Positions 53,541 to 62,943 of a DNA stretch of 64,000 bases are shown piece after piece. This DNA is from Murdochiella sp. Marseille-P8839 (GTDB taxonomy: Bacteria > Bacillota > Clostridia > Tissierellales > Peptoniphilaceae): positions 128,789 to 192,788 of the forward strand of contig JAIKLF010000001.1 of assembly GCA_019753405.1 (NCBI GenBank), written 5' to 3'. Both the position numbers and the translations under genes were made by a program. The first letter of the stretch is position 1. The number at the start of each line of letters is the position of its first letter. The notes under the pieces are model-generated. The model was not told the origin of the DNA. It made no database searches and saw only the letters and a list, made by a program, of their open reading frames with translations.

Positions 53541-54692
53541 ATGAACGATGCGCTTAAGCAGAAAAAGATGATGCAAAGACGCCAAGAAGTAGGCCGTAAG
53601 GGCAGCCTTTTGGGCATCGTTGCGAATGCAGCGCTTGCCGGAACAAAGATGGTCATCGGTTTGATCAGTGGAGCCCTTTCTATTTTTGGGGACGGAGTGA
53701 ACAACTTATTTGATGCCCTGTCCTCATTTGTTTCGCTGCTGTCCTTTTACTTGGCGGAAAAGCCGGAAGATCGAGAACATCCTTTCGGGCATGCACGTGT
53801 AGAATACATGGGCTCTTTTTTTATCGCGATCATGATTCTTTATGTGGCGATCAGCTTGTTTTTGGAAGGCATCAAACGAATCGTGAACCCGGTTCCCGTA
53901 CAATTTTCCACCCTACAACTCATTCTCCTTCTGCTATCTATCGGCGTAAAACTGGCAATGGCTTTTCTCTATTCACGATGGGGGAAACGCTATCACTCCA
54001 ACGTGTTTCTGGCGACTGCTGCCGACGCGAAGTCAGATATTCTTGCGACATCCGCCATCCTTTTAGCTCTCATCCTATCGCCCGTGGTCGGTTTCTCTCT
54101 GGACGGTCCATTTACCGTGGTGGTAGCTGTTCTGATTGGCAAAAACGGCATCGATATTTTGCGTGCGAACTATGATGCTCTGCTCGGAAAAGCGCCCGAC
54201 GCACGTTTTGTCGACGCGCTGACAAAATCCCTTCTTTCTTTTCCCGGCGTTCTGGGCATTCATGATATGATTGTCCATGATTATGGACCGGGAAACCGCT
54301 TTGTTACCGTGCATGTGGAAGTAGATGGAAGGAAAAGCGCCATCGAAAGCCATGAATTGGTGGATCGTATTGAGCGTCGTATTGCGGAAGAGTATCAGCT
54401 GGAGATCACTATTCACATGGATCCTTTGCAACCGCGTACGCATGAAGTACAGGCCATGGAAAAACGCATACGTCAGTTGGTGCAGGAGCATGATGAGCGT
54501 TTCTCCATTCACGATTTTCGTCTGGTTACGCAGGCGAAAGGGAGAAATATCCTTTTTGATGTTCTGATCCCGTGGGATAAGACGATAAACACGGAAGAGT
54601 TGAAATCTGTGCTGGAAGAGCAAATACACTCGCTTTATCCGGAAGATGAGGTGCTTATTACCATCGACCGGGATCGCGTAATGCGCCCCTAA
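53541..54692 (+). CDS. Cation diffusion facilitator exporter, Mn-type metal site
   Basis: A 383-residue CDF antiporter with six membrane helices (about residues 20-200) and a cytosolic metal-binding tail. Domain marks: DGVNNLFDALSSF in helix II and FGHARVEYMGS between helices. The transport site reads N54-x3-D58 in helix II and D162-x3-D166 in helix V (ADAKSD). Zinc exporters normally have His in the helix V motif; Asp there, with Asn in helix II, is the pattern reported for manganese exporters such as MntE. It therefore probably removes Mn2+ (inference). The tail after about 290 is longer than usual and carries a second ferredoxin-like half. It starts 36 bases after the mutarotase gene. Confidence 0.9.
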   Translation: MNDALKQKKMMQRRQEVGRKGSLLGIVANAALAGTKMVIGLISGALSIFGDGVNNLFDALSSFVSLLSFYLAEKPEDREHPFGHARVEYMGSFFIAIMILYVAISLFLEGIKRIVNPVPVQFSTLQLILLLLSIGVKLAMAFLYSRWGKRYHSNVFLATAADAKSDILATSAILLALILSPVVGFSLDGPFTVVVAVLIGKNGIDILRANYDALLGKAPDARFVDALTKSLLSFPGVLGIHDMIVHDYGPGNRFVTVHVEVDGRKSAIESHELVDRIERRIAEEYQLEITIHMDPLQPRTHEVQAMEKRIRQLVQEHDERFSIHDFRLVTQAKGRNILFDVLIPWDKTINTEELKSVLEEQIHSLYPEDEVLITIDRDRVMRP

Positions 54693-54706
54693 CGAAAGGA
54701 TTCACT

Positions 54707-56209
54707 ATGGACGACATGCAGAATAAGCAAACGACGGAAGCGGCCGTTTCCTCTGAAGATTCGCCGGTTGAAGTTTCCGTGCAAACCGAGGAGAACAGTG
54801 TAACGCACTCGCCGGGAAGATGGAAACGGCGGCTGATTCTGGTATTGGTTCTTTTTCTTGCGCTCGGTTATCTGATCGGTGTCTTCTATTTTTCACGGCA
54901 CAGCTATCCAAAGACGGCGATTAACGGTTATGCATTAGGCAGCAGGCCTTTGTCGGATTTTCAGGAAATTTATCCGGATGGTGAAGCGCACCGCTACATC
55001 GGACGAAATGCGGAAATTACGCTGGATGCCAAGACGATTCGTTTGCGCTATCTTCTGGAAGGGAAAGCACCCCAACAGCCTTCATCTTGGAAGTGGCCCC
55101 TGGAATACTTCTTTGCTCACAATTATTCGCTTAAAGGATACAAGGTGGATTACGATGAAGAACGTCTGGCCTATCTGCTCAAAGAAGCAGGATTTGATCC
55201 GGATGGAGAACCGCCCAAAGATGCTGCTTTGGAAGCCACTGCGCAGGGGGTGCGTATAAAACCGGAAGAGCAGGGCGACCGCGTGAACATGAAGGCGCTA
55301 ACTTCAATCATCTTCAAGACCATCTCCAGCGAGGAGCAGACGATTGATGTAGAAGAGGCCTATGAGAAGCCAAAGGTGACCAAGGACGATCCCGGTTTGG
55401 AAGAAGATCGGAAAAAGGTCGAGAAATTGTTGGCCTCTTCCATTACCTACGTTCTTGGCGATAAGACCTATCTTTTCGGTCCCGAAGAAATTTTCCCGTT
55501 GCTTCAGCGCAATGATTCCGGTGAATATTCTCTGCCTGATGACGGCATTACCTCCTTTGTGGTCAAGATGGCGAAAGAAACGGACACCTATGGAACATCA
55601 CGTGAATTTGAAACCACGGGGGCAGGAACGGTAACCGTACCACCGGGAATTTATGGCTGGCAGATCAACGTAAAGAAAACCGTAGAGAGCATGAAGGAAA
55701 TGCTTAAAACGGGTGGAACGTATGCGGATGCAGAGCCCGTGTATAATCATACCGGCCTGGCAAGAGGTGCAGTGAATGACATCGGTAACACCTATATTGA
55801 GATTGATTTGTCCCGGCAGCATCTGTGGGCCTATCTTGATGGAAGTCTTTTGCTGGACAGCGCCATTCGCACCGGAAAGGTCAATCAATATAATGAAACC
55901 CCACGCGGAGTGCATATGATCTGGAGCCGCGAAAAAGGACGCAAACTGCAGGGACGTTACAAGGACGGTACCCCGTATGATTCCAAAGTGGAGTACTGGA
56001 TGCCGATTAATTACGGCGGTGTCGGTCTGCATGATGCCCCGTGGGTAACGGCTTTTGGCGGAGACTATTATATCTATTCGGGCTCAAACGGCTGTATCAA
56101 CCTGAACTTAGAGACAGCAAAAACCATCTACGAGAATTATACGAACGGTACGCCGGTGGTTATCTATGAAAGCACGACGAACTACTCGCCGGCAGACCAT
56201 ACCTTTTAA
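54707..56209 (+). CDS. L,D-transpeptidase with N-terminal membrane anchor
   Basis: A 500-residue type II membrane protein: cytosolic polar start, one helix at about 43-62, then an extracellular part. Residues about 110-340 resemble the putative peptidoglycan-binding repeats (PG_binding_4/VanW-type) common before YkuD domains. The catalytic YkuD domain is about 365-490, with GVGLHDAPW (His442) and SGSNGCINLN (Cys463 nucleophile). It would form 3-3 cross-links in peptidoglycan or attach proteins to it, independent of penicillin-binding proteins. ACGAAAGGA precedes the ATG, 14 bases after the CDF gene. Confidence 0.92.
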   Translation: MDDMQNKQTTEAAVSSEDSPVEVSVQTEENSVTHSPGRWKRRLILVLVLFLALGYLIGVFYFSRHSYPKTAINGYALGSRPLSDFQEIYPDGEAHRYIGRNAEITLDAKTIRLRYLLEGKAPQQPSSWKWPLEYFFAHNYSLKGYKVDYDEERLAYLLKEAGFDPDGEPPKDAALEATAQGVRIKPEEQGDRVNMKALTSIIFKTISSEEQTIDVEEAYEKPKVTKDDPGLEEDRKKVEKLLASSITYVLGDKTYLFGPEEIFPLLQRNDSGEYSLPDDGITSFVVKMAKETDTYGTSREFETTGAGTVTVPPGIYGWQINVKKTVESMKEMLKTGGTYADAEPVYNHTGLARGAVNDIGNTYIEIDLSRQHLWAYLDGSLLLDSAIRTGKVNQYNETPRGVHMIWSREKGRKLQGRYKDGTPYDSKVEYWMPINYGGVGLHDAPWVTAFGGDYYIYSGSNGCINLNLETAKTIYENYTNGTPVVIYESTTNYSPADHTF

Positions 56210-56226
56210 GAAGACAGGAGAAACGA

Positions 56227-57249
56227 ATGACAAAAGCGAACCGGTTGCTTGATGAGGCGAATGCCGAAGAGACGACCGAAGCAAAAAGACCACCGCATTG
56301 CGCACAAGACGATGCCGTGGTTGCCGTCAAGCAGGTTACTTTTCGCTATCCGCAATATGAAGAAAACGGACGGGAAGAACCCACGCTCAAAGACGTAAAT
56401 TTGCACGTCAAAAAAGGCGAGTTTGTCGCGCTGCTGGGCCATAACGGGTCTGGGAAATCGACACTTGCTCGGTTATTGAATGCGCAAATGTTGCCGCAGG
56501 AAGGCGAAATTCTGATTCTGGGAATGAATACGCGCATCGAAGAGAAGATTTGGTCCATTCGCTCTCATTGCGGGATGGTCTTTCAAAATCCGGACAACCA
56601 GATTGTGGCATCTATCGTAGAAGAAGATGTCGCCTTTGGCCCCGAGAATTTGGGCATACCCAACCCCGAGTTGCGTCAGCGCGTGGATGCGGCGTTGGCG
56701 GCAACGGGAATGACGCCCTATAAGCGTCGTGAACCGTATAAGCTCTCCGGAGGACAAAAGCAGCGTGTGGCGATTGCCGGTGTATTAGCGATGTTGCCCG
56801 AGTGCATTATCATGGACGAACCGACGGCCATGTTGGATCCGATCGGGCGACGTGAAATTATGGATACGATTCATATGCTCAATCATGAGCAGAACAAAAC
56901 GATTATTCTGATTACGCACAATATGGAAGAGGCGGTCGAGGCGGATCGCATTGTCGTGCTTTCCGAAGGAGAGATTGTCCTGGAGGGAACGCCGAAGGAA
57001 GTCTTTTCGGACGTGGAAACGATGCGTCGTTTGGAACTCGATGTCCCGCAGGTGACCGAAGTAGGGTATCGGCTGCGTCGGGAGGGCTTTGACGTACCCG
57101 CCGATTGCCTGCGCATTGAGGAATTGGTGCAGGCGCTGGTTACACTTAGCGGAAATACGTCGAAATCGGAGGAAGAGGCGAAAGCTTTATTGTCGGAAAC
57201 CTACGAGTCCACAGATTTTTCTATAAGCGAAGAGGAGGGTGTGCGATGA
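56227..57249 (+). CDS. ecfA1: ECF transporter ATP-binding protein EcfA1
   Basis: A 340-residue ABC ATPase of the energy-coupling factor module shared by vitamin and metal importers. Walker A is GHNGSGKST, Q-loop VFQNPDNQIV, signature LSGGQKQR, Walker B IIMDEPTAMLDP, H-loop ITHNMEE. The phrase NPDNQIVASIVEEDVAFGPEN is typical of EcfA1. It is longer than usual (about 280) because of about 30 polar residues at the start and about 30 at the end. The stop overlaps ecfA2 (ATGA). Substrate-binding S components must be elsewhere. Confidence 0.95.
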   Translation: MTKANRLLDEANAEETTEAKRPPHCAQDDAVVAVKQVTFRYPQYEENGREEPTLKDVNLHVKKGEFVALLGHNGSGKSTLARLLNAQMLPQEGEILILGMNTRIEEKIWSIRSHCGMVFQNPDNQIVASIVEEDVAFGPENLGIPNPELRQRVDAALAATGMTPYKRREPYKLSGGQKQRVAIAGVLAMLPECIIMDEPTAMLDPIGRREIMDTIHMLNHEQNKTIILITHNMEEAVEADRIVVLSEGEIVLEGTPKEVFSDVETMRRLELDVPQVTEVGYRLRREGFDVPADCLRIEELVQALVTLSGNTSKSEEEAKALLSETYESTDFSISEEEGVR

Positions 57250-58109
57250 GCATGGTTTTTGATCACCTTTCCTTCTTCTATAATAAAGGCCAAAAAGACG
57301 AAGTGAAGGCTCTCGATGACATCACGATGACCATTGATCGGCACGAATACGTCGGCATTATCGGTCATACGGGATCGGGAAAGTCCACTCTTGTGCAACA
57401 TATGAACGGACTGAATCTTCCCCAGCAGGGGACGTTAACCGTTGACGGCATCACCACCAGCGATCCCAAAGCATCGCTTATTACGCTGCGCCAGCGCGTG
57501 GGTTTGGTTTTTCAATATCCGGAAGATCAGCTCTTTGAGGAAACCATTTTTAAGGATGTCGCTTATGGCCCGAAAAACTTAAAACTTCCCTCTGAGGAGA
57601 TCGACGCGCGTGTGCGCTGGGCGCTGCAGGCGGTCGGTTTGGATGCGGATACGATCGGCAAAGAGTCGCCGTTTGAGGTGTCCGGAGGACAGAAGCGTCG
57701 CGTCGCCATTGCCGGCGTTCTCGCCCTTCGTCCTACCTATCTTATTCTGGATGAGCCGACGGCCGGGCTGGATCCGCACGGCCGCGAAGAGATTCTCTCC
57801 ACCATTCACCATCTGTATGATACGAACCCGGATATGACCATTATTTTGGTTACCCATTCCATGGAAGACATAGCAGAACATGCCAAGCGCATTATCGTCG
57901 TGGATCAGGGGAGACTGGTTATGGATGATACACCCCATGCTGTTTTTGCTCGACGTGCGGAACTGGAGGCCATCGGCTTATCCGTGCCGCAGGTTACGCT
58001 GTTCATGCAACGCCTTAAGGAAGAGGGGCTTCCCGTGGATGCTTCAGCGATCACCGTAGAGGAAGCCGTTTCCGCGCTTTCCGCTTTTCTTCAGGGAAAG
58101 GAGGCGTAA
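57246..58109 (+). CDS. ecfA2: ECF transporter ATP-binding protein EcfA2
   Basis: A 287-residue second ABC ATPase of the ECF module. Walker A is GHTGSGKST, Q-loop VFQYPEDQLFEET (the EcfA2 hallmark), signature VSGGQKRR, Walker B LILDEPTAGLDP, H-loop VTHSMED. It pairs with EcfA1 as a heterodimer under EcfT. Start within the ecfA1 stop, and ecfT follows after one base, so the three proteins should be made in balance. Confidence 0.96.
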   Translation: MSMVFDHLSFFYNKGQKDEVKALDDITMTIDRHEYVGIIGHTGSGKSTLVQHMNGLNLPQQGTLTVDGITTSDPKASLITLRQRVGLVFQYPEDQLFEETIFKDVAYGPKNLKLPSEEIDARVRWALQAVGLDADTIGKESPFEVSGGQKRRVAIAGVLALRPTYLILDEPTAGLDPHGREEILSTIHHLYDTNPDMTIILVTHSMEDIAEHAKRIIVVDQGRLVMDDTPHAVFARRAELEAIGLSVPQVTLFMQRLKEEGLPVDASAITVEEAVSALSAFLQGKEA

Positions 58110-58110
58110 C

Positions 58111-58902
58111 ATGGGCAACCAAATTACCATTGGACAATATTTGCCAGGCGATTCCTCCATTCATCGCTTGGATCCGCGCGTTAAGCTTGTGCTTGTACTC
58201 GTGTTCATGGTCACCGCCTTTTTGGTGGAGACCTTCATGGGCTATGCGCTCTATTTTGCTCTGATCGTTTTGGTGACTATCCTCGCCGAAGTACCCATGG
58301 GACGCCTGTGGAAAGGACTGAAACCGATCTTTTTGATTCTGGTTTTCACCTTTGTGATCAACGTCCTCTTTACGCCCGGAAAAGTGATCTGGACCTTCGG
58401 TCCGATATCCGTCAGCGAGGAAGGGCTCATCCGCGCTACCTTCATCGCCATCCGCTTGATGTTGTTGGTGATGGGGACAAGCCTCTTAACGCTCACGACG
58501 AGCCCACTGGAGCTTACGGATGCCATTGCTTGGCTATTGAAGCCGCTCGACTGGACGGGTTTTCCGTCACATGTCATCGCCATGATGATTTCCATCGCGC
58601 TGCGCTTTATTCCTACGCTCTTTGAGGAAACCAACAAAATCATGAAAGCACAGAAAGCGCGCGGTGCCGATTTTGAGTCAGGCAATATTTTACAGCGTGC
58701 CAAAGCGATGATTCCGCTTTTCGTCCCGCTGTTTCTCAATGCCATCAATCGCGCGGATGAGCTGGGCATTGCCATGGAGGCACGTTGCTATACGGGAAGC
58801 AATATTCGTACGCGATTGAACCCGCTGAAAATGACGACTCGGGACGGCATCGTCTTCGTCCTATGCTTTTGCGTGTTCATCGCTATCAGCGTTTTCTTTT
58901 AA
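58111..58902 (+). CDS. ecfT: ECF transporter transmembrane protein EcfT
   Basis: A 263-residue membrane protein with about five to six helices, the scaffold joining the two ATPases to exchangeable S components. Typical: YLPGDSSIHRLDPRVKL at the start, MKAQKARGADF and GIAMEARCYTG, the two coupling-helix Ala-Arg motifs that contact EcfA1 and EcfA2. GAAAGGAGGCGTA precedes the ATG. The order ecfA1-ecfA2-ecfT-truA is the usual Firmicutes one, but here three genes separate it from rplQ. Confidence 0.96.
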   Translation: MGNQITIGQYLPGDSSIHRLDPRVKLVLVLVFMVTAFLVETFMGYALYFALIVLVTILAEVPMGRLWKGLKPIFLILVFTFVINVLFTPGKVIWTFGPISVSEEGLIRATFIAIRLMLLVMGTSLLTLTTSPLELTDAIAWLLKPLDWTGFPSHVIAMMISIALRFIPTLFEETNKIMKAQKARGADFESGNILQRAKAMIPLFVPLFLNAINRADELGIAMEARCYTGSNIRTRLNPLKMTTRDGIVFVLCFCVFIAISVFF

Positions 58903-58917
58903 CGATCAGGAGACAGC

Positions 58918-59694
58918 ATGAAGAACATCCTCTTACGCGTAGCCTATGACGGAACGGACTTTGCCGGTTATCAGGAGCAGCCCGGGAAGCGCACCGTGGC
59001 GGGGGTCTTTCGCGATGCAGTGGAGACGGTAACCGGTCGAACGACGCGTCTTATTGCCGCAGGCCGTACCGATCGCGGTGTACATGCCGAGGAACAGGCG
59101 GTCAACTTTCTGACATCTCTTACCCTTTCGGATGAGGCGTTTTACCATATCCTTCGAAATCAGCTTCCAGAGGATGTTCTGCTCTGTTCGGCGAAAACCG
59201 TGCCGTTGTCCTTTCATGCGCGCTTTACGCCCCATATCACCACCTATCGCTATACGGTTGAAAACGGGCCACTGGTGTTGCCCACGGAACGACGAACGGT
59301 TTTCGCTTATACGTTTCCTCTTGCTATGGAGAACATGCAGGCGGCAATTAAGTGCTTTGAAGGCGAACACGATTTTTCTGCCTTTTCCTCCGCCTCGCCA
59401 CATCGAAACGCTCGTCGCCGATTGCTTCATGCCGAGGTAACAAAAAACGGAAGCCGCTATTGCTTCCGTTTTTCCGCAGAAAGTTTTTTACAATATCAGG
59501 TGCGCATGATGGTAGGCACCGTTCTTCTTGCCGGAAGGGGAATCATGACAAGAGAGGCCATCCTTACTGCGCTCTCCACGCACCATGACCAACCTGTTGC
59601 CTTTTCGGCCGACGCAAAAGGCTTGGTGCTGGAATCCATTGCCTATCCAACAGGTTATGCTTCGATTCCACGCTTCAGCAGGCAAGAAAAATGA
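58918..59694 (+). CDS. truA: tRNA pseudouridine(38-40) synthase
   Basis: A 258-residue pseudouridine synthase modifying the anticodon arm of tRNAs. Typical: RVAYDGTDFAGYQEQPGKRTVAG at the start, the catalytic AAGRTDRGVHA with its Asp, FHARFTPHITTYRYTV, HDFSAFSSA, and QYQVRMMVGTVLLAGRG. Length is normal (about 245-270). CAGGAGA precedes the ATG, 15 bases after ecfT. Last gene of this run. Confidence 0.97.
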   Translation: MKNILLRVAYDGTDFAGYQEQPGKRTVAGVFRDAVETVTGRTTRLIAAGRTDRGVHAEEQAVNFLTSLTLSDEAFYHILRNQLPEDVLLCSAKTVPLSFHARFTPHITTYRYTVENGPLVLPTERRTVFAYTFPLAMENMQAAIKCFEGEHDFSAFSSASPHRNARRRLLHAEVTKNGSRYCFRFSAESFLQYQVRMMVGTVLLAGRGIMTREAILTALSTHHDQPVAFSADAKGLVLESIAYPTGYASIPRFSRQEK

Positions 59695-59729
59695 ACGTTT
59701 TATTCTTTGTAATTATTTTGTAACTACTA

Positions 59730-59758
59730 TTGACAAAACGTTGCAATCCCGTTACTAT
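59730..59758 (+). promoter_or_regulatory. Promoter of the NlpC/P60 gene
   Basis: TTGACA (59730-59735), 17 bases, TACTAT (59753-59758), giving a leader of about 50 bases to the GTG start. Strong match. Confidence 0.85.
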
Positions 59759-59816
59759 AGCTGTAGTTAATGAAAAATTTACTCGCCAAAGGCAGTTTAT
59801 GTATAAGGAGGACGTC

Positions 59817-61721
59817 GTGGATAAGAAACGAGTAGGTGCTATCGTCGGTGTGGCAGGGGTTGCCGGCGTTATCGCAGCATCGCAGTTTATCAACATTGAT
59901 GCATCAAATGCAGATTACGTGACCAAGAACCTTGAAGCACAATACAAAGAGTCTCTTAAGGTCATGGAGCAGGCGGGCCTCCCGAAAGCGGCAGCCCAGT
60001 CGGATCAGAAAGTAAAAGGCAATGTTGCCCAAAAAGTTTATGATCCGGTACAGAAAGTGGAATACCGCATTACTACCCCGAAACAAGCCGATTCGACGGC
60101 GGATAATTCCGGCGAAGAGGAGCTTCAAAAGCCGGAGGAGAAGGCGGAAAAGCCCAATCGCAATACCTTTTCTACAGCGGATGAGGCCAGGATTGACAAA
60201 AAGGACGAAGAGATCAGCGATCGTCTTTCCTTTGTCGGTGTAAATCCGGTGGTTGAATCCGAAAAAGATATGCCCAAAGACAACCGAAACAAGGGTTCAC
60301 GTGTTCCGACGGAAGAAGAGATTGCCAAAACGATTCCGGATGAGCAGAATCACCAGGATCCTAAGTTTTCACAGGAAACGAGCAAGCCGTTCATCGGCGT
60401 TGTCGTGACCGATGTATTGAATGTTCGTCAGAAACCGACGCTCAATGCGGATGTCGTGACCGTTATGTTGCGTGCGGAAGTTGTTCGCGGTTCGATTGAC
60501 GGCGATTGGATTTCGGTAGAAAGCTCCGGCGCGCTGGTCGGTTATGTGAATCGCAATTTTGTTCAGCCGGTTACTGAAGAAGAAGCGGAAGCACAAGAAG
60601 AAGCGAATCGCATTGCGGCAGAAAAAAGGGCCGAAGAAGAGCGCTTAGCAGCAGAGAAGGCTGAGCAGGAAAAAGCGGAGCAAGCCAAGAAAGAGGCAGA
60701 GGCGAAAGCCGCCTCTGAGCAGGAAGCACAGGCGCAGCGCGAAGCGGAAGAAAAAGCCCAGGATGAAAAAGCTGCTCAGGAGCAGGAAAATGCGCAGGAG
60801 CAGGAGAGTCAAAAACCGGCAGAAGAAAGCCAAAATAGTGCTCCCGCCGCATCCGGTTATGTCAATTGCGACGTGATTAATGTGCGCGAAAAGCCCGACC
60901 TCAAATCGGCCGTGATCGGCAGCTTGTATGCCAATGCGGAAATTGAAGGTACGCGTGAAGGCGATTGGATTCGCTTTGATTTCCACGGAACAACGGGCTA
61001 TGTCTATGCCAACTTAATCGGCGATGTGAAAATTGAGGTTTCACCGGAGAATACCCCCAAGAGTGCAGAAAAAGCACGTCAAGAAGAGGAAGCCAAGAAG
61101 CCGAAGGATATTGCCGGCTACGTGAAAGTGGCTTCTAATGTCCGCAAAGGACCGGGGACAAATTATGAGATTTTAACGACCTTCGGTATCAACCGTTACG
61201 TTGAAGGGGTTGAATCCGACGGTTGGGTTAAGTTTGATTATGACGGACAGGAAGCCTACATATCGTCGGCTCTGCTTAGCAGCGAGAAGATTCCGGTACA
61301 GGAACCGGAACCGGAAAAACAGAATGCCGGTGAGAATGCGGAAAGTGGCAGCTATTCTTCCATCGCGGAATTTGCGCGCGCGCAGGTCGGCAAACCGTAC
61401 GTTTTTTGCGCCAGCGGCCCCGATGCATTTGACTGCTCCGGTCTGGTGATGACTGCTTACAGCAATATCGGTATTTCCTTGCCGCATTCGGCGATGAGTC
61501 AGTCGAGGTATGGCTATGCCGTTTCCATGGACAATCTCCAGCCGGGCGATATGCTCTTCTACACCACCGATGGAACCGGCGAAGTCAGTCACGTCGGTCT
61601 GTACATTGGCGACGGCATGATGGTTCATGCTTCTGCGCCGGGCATCGGCGTCATTATGACCAACATCTACGATAACTGGTATCAGAGCCGCTTTATGGGC
61701 GCTCGTCGTCTGGTCAACTGA
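59817..61721 (+). CDS. Secreted SH3b/NlpC-P60 peptidoglycan hydrolase
   Basis: A 634-residue exported hydrolase. The frame is open further up, but AAGGAGG five bases before GTG 59817 fixes the start. Order: short hydrophobic N-terminus (VGAIVGVAGVAGVIAA, signal or anchor), a polar spacer, SH3b domain 1 (about 193-260, DVLNVRQKPT), a 75-residue Glu/Ala/Lys/Gln coiled coil (about 265-340), SH3b 2 (about 346-405, VINVREKPD), SH3b 3 (about 432-490, SNVRKGPGT), and NlpC/P60 (about 515-634) with Cys540 in DAFDCSGLV, His592 in VSHVGLYIGDG and His604 in MMVHASAPG. It cuts D-gamma-glutamyl-diaminopimelate-type bonds in wall peptides and may act in cell separation (inference). Own promoter and terminator. 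Confidence 0.93.
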   Translation: MDKKRVGAIVGVAGVAGVIAASQFINIDASNADYVTKNLEAQYKESLKVMEQAGLPKAAAQSDQKVKGNVAQKVYDPVQKVEYRITTPKQADSTADNSGEEELQKPEEKAEKPNRNTFSTADEARIDKKDEEISDRLSFVGVNPVVESEKDMPKDNRNKGSRVPTEEEIAKTIPDEQNHQDPKFSQETSKPFIGVVVTDVLNVRQKPTLNADVVTVMLRAEVVRGSIDGDWISVESSGALVGYVNRNFVQPVTEEEAEAQEEANRIAAEKRAEEERLAAEKAEQEKAEQAKKEAEAKAASEQEAQAQREAEEKAQDEKAAQEQENAQEQESQKPAEESQNSAPAASGYVNCDVINVREKPDLKSAVIGSLYANAEIEGTREGDWIRFDFHGTTGYVYANLIGDVKIEVSPENTPKSAEKARQEEEAKKPKDIAGYVKVASNVRKGPGTNYEILTTFGINRYVEGVESDGWVKFDYDGQEAYISSALLSSEKIPVQEPEPEKQNAGENAESGSYSSIAEFARAQVGKPYVFCASGPDAFDCSGLVMTAYSNIGISLPHSAMSQSRYGYAVSMDNLQPGDMLFYTTDGTGEVSHVGLYIGDGMMVHASAPGIGVIMTNIYDNWYQSRFMGARRLVN

Positions 61722-61746
61722 TATCCGTAGATGAAGTTTCAGTATT

Positions 61747-61777
61747 TACAGCGCTGTACTTCGGTACAGCGCTTTTT
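61747..61777 (+). terminator. Rho-independent terminator after the NlpC/P60 gene
   Basis: Perfect 10-bp stem AGCGCTGTAC with its complement around a TTCG tetraloop, followed by a T-run. Confidence 0.93.
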
Positions 61778-61825
61778 CTTTCGGCACCGGGTAATTCCCG
61801 GATTGATCAAAGCAAGGAGGATGTG

Positions 61826-62860
61826 ATGAACGAACAGGATACGAAAATCCCTGCGCCGCAAGGGGAACGGATGGAACGAAAAGTAGCATTCAGTCTGATT
61901 CAGCCATCCGGCGATTTAACGATCGGCAACTATTTGGGTGCCATTAAAAGCTTCGTGAAAATGCAAAATGAATATGAGTGTTTTTTTGGCGTAGCCAACT
62001 TACATGCCATTACCGTGACACAGGTAGCGGCTGATTTACGTCGCCGTTCGTTGGAAGTCATCGCCTATATCGTGGCTGCCGGCGTTAAACCGGAAAAGGC
62101 CACACTTTTCATTCAATCGCAGGTGCCGGAGCACGCGGAGCTGGCCTGGGTGCTTAATTCCATCAGTTCCATCGGTCAATTGCAGCGCATGACGCAATTT
62201 AAGGATAAAGCCCAAAAACACGCGGACAATTTGAATGCCGCACTATTGACTTACCCGGTATTGATGGCGGCGGATATTTTGCTGTACCAGAGCCATGTCG
62301 TGCCCGTCGGTGCGGATCAGAAGCAGCATTTGGAGTTTACGCGTGATCTGGCGGAACGATTTAATTCCCGTTATTCTCCCACGTTTACTGTGCCGGAGCC
62401 GCTCACCGATGAAAATGCCACGCGCATTATGAGTTTAAAAGATCCTTCCTCTAAGATGAGTAAGTCCGATCCGGATGAAAATGCGTATATCTTAATAAAA
62501 GATGATCCGGCTACCATTCGCCGTAAAATTGCTCGGGCGGTGACCGATTCGGAAGCAAATTTCTGTTATCAACCGGAGCAGGCGGGACTGATGAATCTGA
62601 TCAACCTCTATGCGGCCTATGCGGAATGCACGCCGAAAGATGTGGTGGAGCGCTTCCATGACAGCGATTATGCAACCTTTAAGCGTGCATTGGGCGATCT
62701 GATCGTGGAAACGATGGAACCCATTCGCCAGCGTTTCTTAACGCTGATGGCGGATAAGAAAGAGCTTGAGGCGATTAGTCGTGATGGCGCCCTTGCTGCG
62801 CAACGAGCGGCACGCCGAACGCTTTTCAAGGTCTATCGAAAAGTGGGACTATTGCAATAG
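61826..62860 (+). CDS. trpS: Tryptophan--tRNA ligase
   Basis: A 344-residue class I aminoacyl-tRNA synthetase. Typical: VAFSLIQPSGDLTIGNYLGAI, where the HIGH motif appears as TIGN, ANLHAIT, MTQFKDKAQKHADN, and PVGADQKQHLEFTRD. The KMSKS loop is SSKMSKSDPD. ATG 61826 has AAGGAGG five bases ahead, better than GTG 61823. It has a polar 15-residue start before the core. Length is normal (about 330-345). No T-box is visible in the 104-base gap upstream, so tryptophan control is not indicated. Confidence 0.97.
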   Translation: MNEQDTKIPAPQGERMERKVAFSLIQPSGDLTIGNYLGAIKSFVKMQNEYECFFGVANLHAITVTQVAADLRRRSLEVIAYIVAAGVKPEKATLFIQSQVPEHAELAWVLNSISSIGQLQRMTQFKDKAQKHADNLNAALLTYPVLMAADILLYQSHVVPVGADQKQHLEFTRDLAERFNSRYSPTFTVPEPLTDENATRIMSLKDPSSKMSKSDPDENAYILIKDDPATIRRKIARAVTDSEANFCYQPEQAGLMNLINLYAAYAECTPKDVVERFHDSDYATFKRALGDLIVETMEPIRQRFLTLMADKKELEAISRDGALAAQRAARRTLFKVYRKVGLLQ

Positions 62861-62887
62861 CTTAAAGGTAATAAACCTAAAGGTAAT

Positions 62888-62922
62888 AAAAAGGAGGTGC
62901 CGTTATCGGCACCTCCTTTTTT
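62888..62922. terminator. Bidirectional terminator between trpS and ppdK
   Basis: AAAAAGGAGGTGCCG with its exact complement around TTAT. A-run and T-run on opposite sides serve the convergent genes. Confidence 0.92.
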
Positions 62923-62943
62923 CTTTCCTATAGTGTTGTAGCG

